Source: CAWFGS01 sp963815535 (GTDB lineage: Bacteria; Pseudomonadota; Alphaproteobacteria; Sphingomonadales; Sphingomonadaceae). Taken from it: 64,000 bases of DNA. Made by a program: the position numbers and the translations under genes. The notes under the pieces are model-generated. The model was given only the letters and a program-made list of their open reading frames with translations, searched no databases and had not been told where the DNA came from. Within the stretch, counting starts at the first letter, position 1, and each line of letters starts with the position of its first letter. Positions 63,364 to 64,000 of this stretch are shown piece by piece. The stretch is from positions 372,001-436,000 of the forward strand of contig CAWFGS010000002.1 in assembly GCA_963815535.1 (NCBI GenBank), given 5' to 3'.

Positions 63364-64000
63364 TCAGTCTTTCGGCTGGTACGTCTGGTCCGCGCCCGGA
63401 AAGCTGCGGTCGCGCACTTCGGCGGCGTAGGTTTCGACGGTGCGTGTAATGATGCCCGCCATATCCTCGTACCGTTTGACGAAACGCGGCACCCGTTCGA
63501 ACATGCCCAGCATGTCTTCGGTCACCAGCACCTGCCCATCGCATTGCGCCGATGCGCCGATCCCGATGACGGGGATATCGACCGTGTGCGTCAGAGCGAC
63601 GGCGATGGGTTCGATCACTCCTTCTGCCACCAGAGCGAACGCGCCGGCCTGCGCCACGGCTTCCCCGTCGGCGATGATCTTGGCATGTTCTTCCTGGCTG
63701 CGGCCCCGCGCGCCATACCCGCCCAGCACGTTCACCGCCTGCGGTGTCAGGCCGACATGCGCCATCACGGGAATGCCCCGCGCGGTCAGGAATGCGATCG
63801 TTTCCGCCATCGCCACGCCGCCTTCCAGCTTGACCGCCGCCGCGCCGGTTTCCGCCATGATCCGCGCCGCGGCATCGAACGCCGCCTGCGGCGATCGTTC
63901 GTAGGAACCGAACGGCATATCGACCACCACCAGCGAATGATGGCTGCCGCGCACCACGGCCGCGCCATGCGCGCACATCATATCGAGCGTGACCGGAAGG
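63364..64000 (-). CDS. panB: 3-methyl-2-oxobutanoate hydroxymethyltransferase, 5' end beyond window
   Basis: The last 212 or so codons of PanB, the first step of pantothenate synthesis. Seen: DMPFGSYERSP, VKLEGG, VMAHVGLTPQAV, and IGIGASAQCDGQVLVTEDMLGM with the metal-binding and catalytic residues of the family. The start lies past base 64000. Intact as far as visible. Upstream of and co-directional with the DUF475 gene. Confidence 0.92.
   Translation of the reverse strand, partial: LPVTLDMMCAHGAAVVRGSHHSLVVVDMPFGSYERSPQAAFDAAARIMAETGAAAVKLEGGVAMAETIAFLTARGIPVMAHVGLTPQAVNVLGGYGARGRSQEEHAKIIADGEAVAQAGAFALVAEGVIEPIAVALTHTVDIPVIGIGASAQCDGQVLVTEDMLGMFERVPRFVKRYEDMAGIITRTVETYAAEVRDRSFPGADQTYQPKD

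Overview
This 64 kb window is a GC-rich bacterial chromosome segment. Gene content and order point to an alphaproteobacterium of the Sphingomonadales, most likely Erythrobacteraceae. The clues are a DivL-type Tyr pseudo-kinase, argJ beside secA, zapA–6S–fthC, a DUF2842 protein, a branched-chain 2-oxoacid dehydrogenase operon, a RamB-like regulator divergent from aceA, and XrtA/PEP-CTERM prsK/prsR/prsT genes. The taxon is inferred; no rRNA is present.

Layout. 1–11.4 kb (+): divL-tsaE-amgK-murU-addB-addA form a chain of overlapping start/stop codons, followed by trxA (cell-cycle signalling, tRNA t6A, cell-wall recycling, recombinational repair). 11.4–13.4 kb (−): argJ and an inositol-monophosphatase-family gene. 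13.5–17.4 kb (+): small secreted protein, secA, TauE/SafE permease, then tRNA-Asn (−) and nadK (−). 18.4–29.7 kb: GGDEF-EAL protein, mfd and sdhE (−), recG, a low-Mr phosphatase (−), DUF885 protein, ABC1 kinase (−). 29.8–35.0 kb (+): DUF3429 protein, thyA, then bkdA-bkdB-bkdC. 35.0–37.7 kb (mostly −): secreted protein, tRNA-Asp (+), DUF2842, fthC, 6S RNA, zapA and a small partner gene. 37.9–44.8 kb (+): tkt-gap-pgk, a flavodoxin-like gene (−), class I aldolase and thiE. 44.9–51.5 kb: M23 peptidase, secreted protein (−), efp, suhB, tRNA-Leu, SLC13-type permease and M20 hydrolase. 51.5–55.5 kb: hypothetical genes and aceA (−), divergent ramB-like regulator (+). 55.6–62.3 kb (+): XrtA-system glycosyltransferase, prsK, prsR, prsT. 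62.3–64 kb (−): DUF475 membrane protein and panB, which runs off the end.

The dominant oddity is that about two thirds of the larger genes, including essential ones (secA, gap, pgk, tkt, nadK, thyA), are broken by single-base indels, overwhelmingly +1 insertions. Every catalytic motif survives when the frames are joined, and other genes in the same window are clean. The simplest reading is a poorly polished long-read assembly. I therefore annotate these loci as whole genes with frameshifts, not as pseudogenes or separate short ORFs.

The most interesting non-coding structures are a palindromic element inserted in frame in the E2 (bkdC) linker, a nested-palindrome element between gap and pgk, GAAA-loop hairpin repeats near recG and the DUF885 gene, three 25-bp tandem repeats after tRNA-Leu, and operator-like inverted repeats (TTGTAA-N6-TTACAA) at the ramB-like regulator.
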